Under the pieces are notes generated by a model. That model was not told the DNA's origin. It saw nothing but the letters and a program-made list of their open reading frames with translations, and ran no database searches. A program made the translations under genes and the position numbers. Below, in pieces: positions 35,364 to 44,790 of a DNA stretch of 64,000 bases. This stretch comes from Diabrotica undecimpunctata (taxonomy: Eukaryota; Arthropoda; Insecta; Coleoptera; Chrysomelidae): assembly GCF_040954645.1 (NCBI RefSeq), contig NC_092808.1, positions 17,985,383-18,049,382 on the forward strand. Reading direction: 5' to 3'. Position 1 is the stretch's first letter; each line of letters starts with the position of its first letter.

Positions 35364-36084
35364 ACAATATTATCACAGAATACTCCACCCAACAAGAAGC
35401 GAAAGGTTTGTCGCTACCTTTCATCGAGTAAAATCATAGATAAATAATATAATAGTATATAGAAAGTTAGATTCTAACTCGATGGTACCTTTGATGTTCA
35501 TAATACAGAAATTTCGGAGTGACAATGACAGTTAAACTGCTTAGTACACTAAGAAAAGTAATGAGGAAGTCGTTCAAAACTGTAGTCAAATTATAGTTAC
35601 CCTGAGAAACGAAGTAATCATTAAAACTAATGTTTTTTAAGTAGATCTGTTTTGTATAAATTGTATTTTTTTCTAAAAAAAGTGTATTTAACTAAAATAT
35701 AAATGTTCAGATAACTTTTGTAATGCGTTTGAATTTCAAATTTAATTTGTTTACCTGCTACAATCTCTCGGTAGTAAAGAAAGATTTACCTATTTCCCCA
35801 CCAGATTTAGATGGACACCCACGAACAACACAATAAAACCCTCCTTTTCGTGCAGTCTCACAATGAGTTTATTACAAAAATATATAACAGTATTATTCTT
35901 TTTTTACTATTAAACAACACACACGAAACAACACTTCTCAATACGTAAACAAATAACAAACTTCAGTTTTTATAGGTTAACAAATAAACTATTTAGAACA
36001 TGGCGGACTGTCACAGAAATTTGGATTGCGAAAAAGCCCTTCGTTTCGCTTCTTGTTTGGTGATGTATTCTGTTATATTATTGT
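35364..36084. mobile_element. 721-bp element with about 45-bp terminal inverted repeats
   Basis: Left end ACAATATTATCACAGAATAC with CCAACAAGAAGCGAAA; right end is the reverse complement with a few differences (TTTCGCTTCTTGTTTGGTGA, then GTATTCTGTTATATTATTGT). The interior has no coding signal. It starts about 60 bp upstream of the Tc1 transposase start, so it could also be a part of that element's history, but the two ends are complete around it. TSD unclear. Confidence 0.72.
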
Positions 36085-36400
36085 TTTGGTGTCGTTTTTG
36101 CAAAGCTACTTCAGGATTTAACGTAATTATGAAAAAATCAATGTATGTTGACATTGTTGAAAATAAATAAATAGTAACGTTATACTACATAAATGTACAT
36201 ATAATATGTGTATCAATATGTATTGGTATAGCTTACTGCGAAATAACTACCACCCTTATTTTTTATGAGTTTTTTAAAAAAATCATGAACGGTAAAATAA
36301 AAAAGAAAAATATAAAAAAAGACAATATTATGACTCTATCCTACTTACAGTAATACAAGTAAAAACTAAATATCCAAAATTAAAATTCGAAACAGAAAAT
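36085..36400. other. Nothing recognised
   Basis: AT-rich intronic sequence. Confidence 0.4.
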
Positions 36401-36404
36401 AGAG

Positions 36405-36589
36405 GGGGTTAAATATTGTTAATTTTGTTCCTACACAATCGGCACAACATGATTTTATATGTTCCATATATATAACCAGTTTTTGCACAATTGGCAAAAA
36501 TACCTAGTTTTTCGTTTTTTACAATACTTACACCATCCCTTTTTTTCCTGGGCTGGGTCATCTCTCGTCGTTTGCTCAATTCCAGAAAA
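36405..36589 (-). pseudogene. piggyBac transposase C-terminus, distal part (older than the LINE)
   Basis: The minus strand from the TSD reads FSGIEQTTRDDPAQEKKGWC, KYCKKRKTRYFCQLCKNWLY and a stop. The CxxC...CxxC spacing is the cysteine-rich C-terminal domain of piggyBac transposases. It continues the frame of 42031-42270 through the duplicated TCCAGAAAA (36581-36589). A TTAA at 36409-36412 preceded by GGGGG may be an element end but was not matched to a partner. Confidence 0.82.
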
Positions 36590-36668
36590 ATTTTTTTTTT
36601 TTTATTAAGAAGAAATATTGCCGCATCCACCAAAAGGTTATTAGCGGCATTACACAGTAAACAAAACT

Positions 36669-37142
36669 TTAAATCTGATACAAGATATTAATTGACCTTA
36701 GGTAATTTAATAAGTTTTTTACGTGGCAGTTTTCTCCTAATAAATCTGGTAGAGTATTTGGTATATTGTTTATGGAACGTTCTCTATGGTATTTTGGACA
36801 CTCGATTAACAAATGGACGACGGTAAGAGGCGTAACACATAGGTCGCACAGCGGGCGTTCACTGGCCGAAAGTAAATACGAGTGTGTTATCTTAGTGTGT
36901 CCTATACGTAGGCGCGTTAGAACCGTTTGAATAAACCGTGTGCTAGCACTAGTTTTCCACTGTCGTGTATCTGGTTTTAGCGATCTTAATTTAGATTGCG
37001 ATAGAAACCATTCGCGCTGCCACTGACCCATCACTTTTTGTTTAAAAAACGATTTGAGATCTTTACACACACTCTCACGCACTAATTCAGATTCCGCACT
37101 TGTTGCTGCATCACGAGCACTACTGTCTGCCTCTTCATCCAT
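36669..37142 (-). pseudogene. ORF2 C-terminus: end of RNase H and C-terminal Cys/His domain, out of frame
   Basis: Reads EEADSSARDAATSAESELVR, then WQREWFLSQ, TRLRIGHTKITHSYLL and CDLCVTPLTVVHLLIECPKY, the C-terminal CxxC...H....C motif common to I and R1-type LINEs. It is one frame away from ORF2. The junction reads KFIW followed directly by DEEADSS, while RNase H domains of this group have about ten residues there (VPSHVGIxGN type). A small deletion at about 37140 that is not a multiple of three explains both the missing motif and the shift. Confidence 0.85.
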
Positions 37143-40100
37143 ATAAATTTAGGAGTTATGTGGTTCTCTTGGGCGATTTTTAGTTCAGTTTTTATTAGTT
37201 GCTCCAATGGCTGTTTAGGATACAGATGCTGTATTGCAAGAAGAGAGCTGAGCGAGTCAGTGAGAAACAGAGGTTTTGGAATTCTTGAGAGGTTTGCATG
37301 TTTTAGGGCACGGTACAAAGCAAACAGTTCAGCGGTGAAAACACTTGAGCTAGGCGGTAGCTTAAATTTGAAAGTAGACGTTGGAGTAACAAAAGCACAA
37401 CCAATGCCATCAGTAGATTTAGATGCATCGGTAAAGATGTTTGTGCAGTTAAGGTAGTCTCGTTCAAGAATCTCATTTAGTTTGTTTTTGATTATTGTGT
37501 TGTTATTGCATTTTTTGGACAACTCTATTAAAGAGGTGTTGCAATTTGGGATGCTTATCAGCCATGGAGTCGGATGTTGGATGTTACAGTGAAATACATC
37601 TGGGATTGTTGTGTCAAAATTATTTAGAATTGATCTTACTCGTGTGTAATAAGGTTTTCCAGTACGAGGTTTATTAAAGAGAAAGTCAAGATTGTTTTTA
37701 GAAAAAGTATTTTCGAAGAGTGGATGATCCTTATTAGCAGCTACAGAAGAAGCATGTGAAAGTGTTAAAAGTGCCCGCCTATACTGCAATGATGGTTCTC
37801 CAGTTTCGGAATGTAAGCTTTCTATGGGAGAAGTGTGAAAAGCTCCGAGAACGATCCGAAGTGCGGCATTGTGGATTGTATCTAATGGTTTTAGGGTACT
37901 CTTGGTTGCGGAGGCATAAACGATTGAACCGTAATCGAGCTTGGATCTAATTAGTGTTTTATACAGAAGGAGTAGTGTAGAGAAGTCGGAACCCCAGAAA
38001 CGATTTGATACGGTTTTAAGCAAATTGAGTCTTTTGTTGCATGTTAGCGCCAAATGTTGTATGTGCTTTTTCCAGGAAAGTTTTTGATCCAGCCACATAC
38101 CAAGGAATTTTACGGAGTTTTGGAAGGGAATTATGCTATTGTGAAGATAAAGGACTGGTGTAATGCATGATTTTTTCGTAAACACCATACCAGTTGTCTT
38201 TGTAACGGAGAATTCGAAGCCTGTACTAGCTGTCCATTCATTTAGTTGGGTTAAAAATGTCTGTACTATTCTGCACATAGATTCTTTTTGTGCTCCTTTA
38301 ATGTATACCACTAAATCGTCGGCATAGAGGCGAGCTTTGAGAGGTTTCTGTAATTTGTTTAATATGTTGTTTATTGCAACTAGGAATAGGGTAGGACTAA
38401 GTACTGAGCCTTGTGGGGTACCGTTTTCTGCAGTATAAAAATCAGAATAAACGTTATTAACTCTTACTTGGAAAGAAAAGTCTTTTAACAAATTTTCGAT
38501 ATAGGCTAAGCAGTGTCCTCTAATATTGGATGCGTGCAATTTTTTAATGATGTTGAATCTCCAACACGTATTGAAGGCTTTCTTTATATCGAAGAAAATA
38601 GCTATGCACATTTGATTCATTGCTAACGCTTCTTGGACATGACTTTGTAAGTCTACGATATTGTCCATTGCTGACCGATTACGTCTGAAGCCGTTTTGCT
38701 CTGGTAAGAAGAAATGAGATTTTTCCAGTGTCCACATAAGCCGGGCATTGACTATTTTCTCCATTAATTTAGCCATGGCACATGTTAGAGAGATGGGTCT
38801 GTATGATTCTGGATCAAGTCGAGGCTTTCTGGATTTTAAAAAAGGCAAAATTGTGGCTTTTGCCCATATAGACGGATATTGTCGTTGTTGCCAAATTTGA
38901 TTGAAAATTTGCAGTAGATGTTGTTTTGCTAAGATTGATAAATGCTTCAGGAATACGACAGGAATATTGTCGGGTCCTGGACTTGAGTTTTTCATATCTT
39001 GTAAGGAGTTATTTATTTCTATAATAGTAAGAGGTTGAGATAGGGGGTTTTCGTGGGATTCTTCTAGAGACAAGATGGTGCTTTCTTTCATTAGCTTGTA
39101 GTCCCTAAAATTAATGTCGTAGTTTTCGCTAGAGGAATGTTGTTCAAATGTGAAAGCAAGAGTGTTAGCAATGTCTTGTGAAGAAGAGACTGTGGTATTG
39201 TTTATTTTAAGAGTGTTAATTGATGAAGAATACTTTAGACCGGAAATTTTCTTTACCCTTTTCCAAACTTCGCTCATTGGAGTAGAACTATTTATTTCTG
39301 AGACGTATTTTGACCATGAGGCTTTTTTTGAATTTTTTATGATTAATTGGGCTCTAGCTTTTAATCGTTTGAATTCTATTTTACTTTCTTGGGTTTTGTG
39401 CCGTTTAAACCTATTGAAAGCTTTTTTACTTTGCTGTATTGCTTCTTTGCAATCCTTATTCCACCATGGTACTGGATGATGATTGTGAATTTTTTTTGTT
39501 TTTTGAATATAGAGTTCTGCACTTTTTAGTATTAAGTCATTAAAATTGGTGATTGTTCTATCGATATCACAGTAATTTATTTCACAGCTTTCTACGGAAT
39601 TATCAATATATGTTGAAAAACTCACCCAATCAGCCTTTTCTGTTTTCCATTTTAAGACAAAGGTGTCTTTTGGTTCCGGTAGGGCGTTAGTATTGCAGAT
39701 TTTTATGGGGTGATGGTCGCTGCCGTAGTTGAACGACAAAACTTCCCACGATAAGCAAGGAGTTAAAATTGGATCACAGAGACTTAAGTCAATTGCCGAG
39801 GATTCTCCTGATGCTGAGTTGAACCTCGTGGGGGTTCCATCATTAAGAAAATTTAAATTAACGTTATGTATTAGGTTTTCTATTATTCTTCCCATCTTAT
39901 TTGTGTTAGAAGATCCCCATATTATATTGTGTCCATTAAAGTCACCGACGACTATACGTGGTGTTGGAATTTGGTGTATAAGGTGCAGTATATCTGCATA
40001 ATTTACCTGTGAGTTGGGAGGAATGTAGATATTACATAGATAAAATGACATCAAGGAATCAATTTTGATGACTATAGCTTCTAAATTGCTTACTACGGGA

Positions 40101-40291
40101 AATAAATTTGCATCGAAAGATTTTTTTACTAATGTCATAACACCACCACTAGCATGGCTAACAAGCATCCTGTCTTTACGAAAGCATATGTATTGTTTAG
40201 GACTGTATTTCTGTTGAGGTTTTAAATTGGTCTCTTGGAGACAGATTATGTCTGGACAGTTTTCGGCAATGATAATCTGTAGCATAGCCAA
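37082..40291 (-). CDS. LINE ORF2: endonuclease, reverse transcriptase, RNase H
   Basis: Polyprotein for target-primed reverse transcription. Residues 1-230 are the APE-type endonuclease (CPDIICLQETNL, IVVGDFNGHNIIWGS, NYGSDHHPIKI). RT spans about 420-700: SSPGPDNIPVVFLKHL, PESYRPISLTCAMAKLMEKI, NGFRRNRSAMDNI, AIFFDIKKAFNTCW, GTPQGSVLSPTLF and the catalytic RLYADDLVVYI (near 38320). RNase H starts near 960: NIFTDASKSTDGIGCAFV, TAELFALYRALK, FLTDSLSSLLAI. The frame then ends in 20 shifted residues. The start is uncertain: the frame is open upstream with SIIQWNIDGFFHRL, which belongs to the endonuclease, so the first ATG seen may be internal. About 1050 uninterrupted codons indicate a recent insertion. 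Confidence 0.93.
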   Translation of the reverse strand: MAMLQIIIAENCPDIICLQETNLKPQQKYSPKQYICFRKDRMLVSHASGGVMTLVKKSFDANLFPVVSNLEAIVIKIDSLMSFYLCNIYIPPNSQVNYADILHLIHQIPTPRIVVGDFNGHNIIWGSSNTNKMGRIIENLIHNVNLNFLNDGTPTRFNSASGESSAIDLSLCDPILTPCLSWEVLSFNYGSDHHPIKICNTNALPEPKDTFVLKWKTEKADWVSFSTYIDNSVESCEINYCDIDRTITNFNDLILKSAELYIQKTKKIHNHHPVPWWNKDCKEAIQQSKKAFNRFKRHKTQESKIEFKRLKARAQLIIKNSKKASWSKYVSEINSSTPMSEVWKRVKKISGLKYSSSINTLKINNTTVSSSQDIANTLAFTFEQHSSSENYDINFRDYKLMKESTILSLEESHENPLSQPLTIIEINNSLQDMKNSSPGPDNIPVVFLKHLSILAKQHLLQIFNQIWQQRQYPSIWAKATILPFLKSRKPRLDPESYRPISLTCAMAKLMEKIVNARLMWTLEKSHFFLPEQNGFRRNRSAMDNIVDLQSHVQEALAMNQMCIAIFFDIKKAFNTCWRFNIIKKLHASNIRGHCLAYIENLLKDFSFQVRVNNVYSDFYTAENGTPQGSVLSPTLFLVAINNILNKLQKPLKARLYADDLVVYIKGAQKESMCRIVQTFLTQLNEWTASTGFEFSVTKTTGMVFTKKSCITPVLYLHNSIIPFQNSVKFLGMWLDQKLSWKKHIQHLALTCNKRLNLLKTVSNRFWGSDFSTLLLLYKTLIRSKLDYGSIVYASATKSTLKPLDTIHNAALRIVLGAFHTSPIESLHSETGEPSLQYRRALLTLSHASSVAANKDHPLFENTFSKNNLDFLFNKPRTGKPYYTRVRSILNNFDTTIPDVFHCNIQHPTPWLISIPNCNTSLIELSKKCNNNTIIKNKLNEILERDYLNCTNIFTDASKSTDGIGCAFVTPTSTFKFKLPPSSSVFTAELFALYRALKHANLSRIPKPLFLTDSLSSLLAIQHLYPKQPLEQLIKTELKIAQENHITPKFIWMKRQTVVLVMQQQVRNLN

Positions 40292-40389
40292 GCGATGGAA
40301 GAATCCATCGATATTCCATTGTATGATCGAGTTAAATGTAAGAAATAAAAAAAAAATTAAATAAAAAAATAAAAACTAAACGGTAGCTG

Positions 40390-41664
40390 CTAATAAGTGC
40401 TGGTTTGTGATGCATCACTTTCTACTTCAGAGCCCACCTCTCCAAGATAAGCAAATATTTTTTTGTTTAAGTTAGTTAGTCTCGATTTTATTGACCTTTC
40501 TTTTAAATAGGGACGGATTTGTTTTAACATGTGAGAGACACCTAGCAAATCAGGAGTGAAATCCTTGATCGAGATTATAGGATTAGATAAGCCGGCAGTG
40601 TTGTCTAGTAGGAGGGCTAATTGTTCACTGTTCAGTGGAAATGGTGGTTCGTGATTATTGATGAAGGTTTTGGCTGGTTCTATCTTGGATGAAAAGGATA
40701 AATCCGGATGCGTTTCTACAAGTTTAGTTTTCTTTGGCTTTTTTCGAGTTCCTGTAGATTTTGGTGTTACAAATGGGCTTTCTTGAGGTGCAGTGTCAGT
40801 TTCTGGAGAGATGACTTCATTTATAGATCGTTTTGAATGCGTTTCTTTATTTCCTGTTTCTTCTGTATTTACATTGGGTAATTCTGACTCGGTATGTTGT
40901 AAAATGGTGCTTTGGTGTGATAATAGAGGTAGAGTTTGGTTAGACGGCGACGTTGAAGGTTGGCCAATTTCACTGGCAAAGGAATCCATAGAACATTCTT
41001 CAACATGAACTTGTGAGTTTTCATTGCAGCGATGGGCAGTATGTCCGGTCTTTTTGCAGTTGTAACATACCATACTATCTTGAGACAGAAAGATTCGATA
41101 TGTTGTTTCGTCATGATTTATAGTAAACGAATCAGGTAGTTCTATACTATGAGGACTTACATAGACCTGTCTTCTGAAGCTGAGAATATGACTATACTCA
41201 GGTGATGTAGCGCTGATTTTTAAAAATGTTATTGGAGATACCATGTTAAGTCCGATATTTTGTAGGTAGTTGATTAAGAAACTATGCGGTATGGTGGGAC
41301 ACACATTTGAAAGAACAATGCGTTCCGCAGGGGTGATTAATCTTCTAGCCTGTACAGTTACATTTTGAATTTTTATATGACCGTGGTTTGTCATGAAGTC
41401 ATCAACAACTTTTTTATTTGCTAGATACATACAAATACGGTTATTTGATAATCTGGATGAAAATATTATATTCTTAGGTTGAATTATCTTGCCCAATGGA
41501 ATTAAATATTCCTGCAATTTAGTATTATCCAAGGCACTGAAGACAATCGCTTGTTCTTTCGATGGGAACTGCATATTTGCTACTGCTGATGAGTACGTTG
41601 AGCTATTAGAGTTTGTTTCAGACATTAGTAGTGAGGTAGGTGAGATGCTGCTGTTAGTAGCCAT
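40390..41664 (-). CDS. LINE ORF1 (Gag-like RNA-binding protein), 424 aa
   Basis: The nucleic-acid-binding protein that packages the LINE RNA. The ATG at 41664 is the first in frame after the 5' UTR. The N-terminal half contains RRM-like spacing (IVLSNVCPTIPHSFLINYLQ, VSPITFLKISATS), followed near residue 205 by a single zinc knuckle CYNCKKTGHTAHRC (CX2CX4HX4C). The second half is Ser/Thr/Pro-rich and low in conservation (HSKRSINEVISPETDT), ending with a short helical segment. No internal stop. It lies 98 bp upstream of ORF2 in a different frame, so ORF2 is probably translated by reinitiation or a similar route. Confidence 0.9.
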   Translation of the reverse strand: MATNSSISPTSLLMSETNSNSSTYSSAVANMQFPSKEQAIVFSALDNTKLQEYLIPLGKIIQPKNIIFSSRLSNNRICMYLANKKVVDDFMTNHGHIKIQNVTVQARRLITPAERIVLSNVCPTIPHSFLINYLQNIGLNMVSPITFLKISATSPEYSHILSFRRQVYVSPHSIELPDSFTINHDETTYRIFLSQDSMVCYNCKKTGHTAHRCNENSQVHVEECSMDSFASEIGQPSTSPSNQTLPLLSHQSTILQHTESELPNVNTEETGNKETHSKRSINEVISPETDTAPQESPFVTPKSTGTRKKPKKTKLVETHPDLSFSSKIEPAKTFINNHEPPFPLNSEQLALLLDNTAGLSNPIISIKDFTPDLLGVSHMLKQIRPYLKERSIKSRLTNLNKKIFAYLGEVGSEVESDASQTSTY

Positions 41665-42030
41665 ATTTAATTTTCCTCCAACGTATTAAAATTATTGAAG
41701 GATTTAATACGTCTGTGGCCAGCTTTACAGCTGGCCGGTGAAACTGGATTTAAAACGAAAAACTAATAAACTATTTTGTAGTTGTTGATAGTTTTTTTAA
41801 AACACTACTAGTTGAAATTTTTTATAGACGATAGATAGTCCAAAATTTATAATTATTTATTCAATATGTAGAATAAAAAACTTACTGACTGTTAATCACT
41901 TCATATGCAAACATACAAATATTATTTCACATTTTATCAACTGTATTAAACACCAACATTAAATATCAATTAACAATATAATTGATTTAAAGCGATAACG
42001 TGTTCACTGTTGAAAGGTTCGAAATCAACC

Positions 42031-42270
42031 TCCAGAAAATTTTGCAGCAAGTAATCTTGATGTTCTTGGTATACGCATATTTAGCGCTCGTATTTTTATA
42101 TTTTTCTGGACTAACGCAATTCCTAAAGACTTCAGAAACAATCGACGAGAAGACCGAAATTCTGCATTCGTATTATTGGATTTTAGTATATAATAAATGC
42201 AGTTATAGCTGCAATATTAGCCAAACCATAACACAAAACAAGAAACGCCCACCCACGGATGGAGTCTGTC
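42031..42270 (-). pseudogene. piggyBac transposase, proximal part of the C-terminus
   Basis: Minus-strand pieces: WVGVSCFVLWFG and YGLANIAAITAFIIY (two frames, relatives have VFYGLLDI.. NA..IY), then TNAEFRSSRRLFLKSLGIAL, VQKNIKIRALNMRIPR and SRLLAAKFSG up to the LINE. This is the RRxFLxxLxxxLxxP-type end of the DDE region that precedes the cysteine-rich domain. The frame continues at 36589 through the TSD. The catalytic domain upstream was not found, so the older copy is itself truncated. Confidence 0.8.
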
Positions 42271-42613
42271 AGGATACTTTTACAGGTAACAATTAAAGGG
42301 ATTCATACAATTTCACCAAATTATGCGAAAGTGTACTATTCAGTGCCATTAAAAAGGACATCGAGTCTAGGAAAAAAATACAAAACAAAATTAAGCAATT
42401 TCATTTATAGGTGTACTGATAGACCCCACCCGTGGGAAGGAGGGTTAATGCATCTATCCTAAACTTAATAAAAGATGTCTAATAATGTCTCTAAAGGAGT
42501 TAAAAATAATCTATAGTAGATTAATTTAGAGCCTTACGAAACGTTTGACTTATATCTTAATTATCTTTCTATATTGACATTTACAAAGATAAATATTTTT
42601 TTTTTATTTTTAG
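42271..42613. other. Intron 3, right end
   Basis: Nothing recognised; it ends in the T-rich acceptor TTTTTATTTTTAG. Confidence 0.45.
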
Positions 42614-42728
42614 GCGAATTCCCGTTTATAACATATTATGTGATAAATACGTCGCAAACGAATCCTGTGATGTTCTACAATAATTTACGCACTGCCAGTT
42701 TAAGCAAGTTCGATCCAAGGACAACTAG
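42614..42728 (+). CDS. Host gene exon, 115 bp
   Basis: Acceptor TTTTTAG|GCG at 42613/42614 and donor ACTAG|GTAAAT at 42728/42729. Enters in phase 1 and leaves with two bases of an Arg codon. It encodes GEFPFITYYVINTSQTNPVM, FYNNLRTASLSKFDPRTTR. The length and phases fit both neighbours exactly. Contains an N-T-S sequon. No family recognised. Confidence 0.83.
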
Positions 42729-43860
42729 GTAAATATTCACAACACTGTGAATGTGATTTACTACTACTATGCTATTTACTACTGGCATATATTATGTGAC
42801 ATAAGTTTTTTAAAAAAAGTTTACCTTGAAATTCCCACTCTATTTTGATACCACAAACAACTCATGGTGTGATTTTATTGATAAATATGCAACTTATTCA
42901 ATTAATAACTTCAAAATGACGTACAAACTTGGAATTTGCAAAACTATTCATCGATGTATTGGACGGTTGCCTAAACATGGAATTGTTAACTTGTTAAGAC
43001 ATCAAATTTTAGCTAAGCAACTATTTATATGACTGTAAGGTGCGAAGAGGGTAATTCCAGGCTTTTGCACTAATTTACTGAAACCTCTAAGATTTTATGT
43101 TTGCGAGACCGATTGTGGTCTCTTCATCTCTGCTCTCAATGCTATTATATTAAGGTCGTTCTGCAGCCCGAAACAGAGACAAGGACAAACGACTGTCGCA
43201 CAGGTCTCGTCAGTCTCCCTCTTTTAGCACTGATTTAATTTCTTATTAAAAATAACAACCTAAATAAAATTTAATGACGAGGAAGAGGAATTGCTTGGAG
43301 TTAGTGGCTAAGAACCCACCACTATTTGATCCTCAAATAGAATCCTGCAAGCATGTTCTCGTCATATAAAATATAAAATTCTTCGCGCCTCGTGTTAAAT
43401 ATAGAATTTATATACGTACATCTTCGTTTTTTATTCGAAACATGGAATATGGTCATTTTCTTCTTCCAGTAGCCTTTTAAAGAATAGCTTCGAAGCCGTT
43501 ACACGCCTTTTTCTGCATCTGATATACTGAAGTATAGACGCATGTTTTGCGTAATGTTCTTGTCTCTGTCGCGTACTCTTTTTAAGGAGCGACAGTTCGA
43601 TGTCTCGGTTTCGCCTATCTGTCACCTGGTTTTAGTGTTTTTAGACGAAGAATATATCGCCATTTGGTAGTTTCACACAAAAGTGTCCAGAAAATGTTGT
43701 CCAGATGTAATGGTAAATACCGAGAAAGTATGTTAAATGTAGATAAATAATATAAAAGTAATGCTGTTTCTGAAGACAATCAAACTTTCTAATTTTTTTT
43801 TCATTTTTGCGAGCCACAGACCCAAAGAACTAAAAAATTCGCTGAAAACATTGTTTTAAT
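42729..43860. other. Intron 4, left part; no element recognised
   Basis: Contains a short open stretch at 42826-43032 without motif, and GC-richer sequence at 43090-43220 and 43430-43630 that matched nothing I know. Confidence 0.35.
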
Positions 43861-43861
43861 A

Positions 43862-44245
43862 TACTTCTTCTTCTTCTTCTTTTTATGTAGACATAGCACA
43901 ATGTGCCTCCAGTAAGTTGTCGTTCCATCGTTTTCGTGGTCTTCCTACTGATGGTCTTCCTATTGGGGAACCGGATCTTGCCGTCTTTACTATTCTATTT
44001 GTTGTCATTCGGCTTATATGATAATTCCATTCTACTCTTCTATTTTTTACCCAGTTCTTGATGTTCTCCACCTTGCATCTACGTCGTATATCTGTACTTC
44101 TAGCTGTGTCCCATAGTGGCTTACCATCAATTTTTCTAAGTATTTTCATCTCTGCTGTTTCTAACATCCTTTTTGTCCTCTCTGTGTCAAGTCATGTTTC
44201 TGCCGCGTATGTCATTATTGGTCTGTGTTTTAATATTAAGTTTTT
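43862..44245 (-). pseudogene. LINE C-terminal fragment with AAG tail
   Basis: The minus-strand frame reads LETAEMKILRKIDGKPLWD, NRRVEWNYHISRMTTNR and SVGRPRKRWNDNLLEA, the RTE-like C-terminal signature. The 3' end is a run of AAG repeats (CTT repeats at 43864-43880 on the plus strand). RT and endonuclease are missing. Confidence 0.82.
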
Positions 44246-44479
44246 TTTACTAAAAAAGCGTTTGTTTGATGTTTGATGCAGTCCAGAGAATTGAATTCTT
44301 CTCCAATCACTCCTCTCTCTTCAGTTCTAACGCCCCCCCCCCCCCGGAAGGAGGTAATAGTCGACGTGATGTGTACGTGTTGTGTATGATCTGTTTCCAA
44401 ACTGTCTCTGGTCATTTCTTGCACTGGTCTTTTGCATAACATGTCCAAAGTATTTTATTTATTGGAGATGGGTGTAAGA

Positions 44480-44790
44480 GTCTTTTACTGATCTTTAGTT
44501 CTCTGCTCTTAAAGTTGCATTATTAATCCTATGCTAAGTCCATGGTATTCGTAACATTCTTCTCCAAAGAACCTTTCAGTGGCGTATATTTTTCTTCTTT
44601 CCGATTGTCTCAGAGTCCAAGATTCACATCCGTATGTCAGTATTGGGAATATTAAGTAGTTGATCAACCTCATTTTTAGAGTTATTGAAATTTGGGAGTT
44701 CTTCCATATTTTGACCACCTTTCATACGGAAATCTTTGCTCTTATTCGGAACATCCGAGACATTCTATTGGACGGCATCACGATTAACTT
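44480..44790 (-). pseudogene. Another LINE fragment
   Basis: Reads SQISITLKMRLINYLIFPIL, TYGCESWTLRQSERRKIY and AFERR-like TERFFGEECY on the minus strand. This corresponds to the RT thumb just upstream of the part preserved at 43862-44245, so the two could be pieces of one LINE separated by about 230 bp of other sequence, including a C run at 44333-44345. Confidence 0.7.

Larger units (their letters stand above)
36590..42030 (-). mobile_element. Nearly complete I/Jockey-group LINE (ORF1 + ORF2), 5.4 kb, antisense in intron 3
   Basis: The ends are fixed by the exact duplication TCCAGAAAA at 36581-36589 and 42031-42039, and by a poly(A) tail (T run 36591-36603 on the plus strand). The piggyBac reading frame on the two sides joins at the duplicated site. 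Order on the minus strand: 5' UTR (42030-41665), ORF1 (41664-40390), 98-bp spacer, ORF2 (40291-37082) with a broken RNase H end, and a 3' UTR of about 65 bp. ORF1 with a CCHC knuckle plus endonuclease-RT-RNase H in ORF2 places it in the I/Jockey group with RNase H (I, Nimb or relatives). The only major lesion is in the RNase H. Confidence 0.93.

Noticed and set aside
39150..39479. 109-codon plus-strand frame
   Set aside because: Antisense of LINE ORF2.
42000..42296. 98-codon plus-strand frame near exon 4
   Set aside because: Antisense of the piggyBac C-terminus and across the LINE junction.
42826..43032. 68-codon frame in intron 4
   Set aside because: No motif, no splice context, no similarity I recognise; chance open frame.
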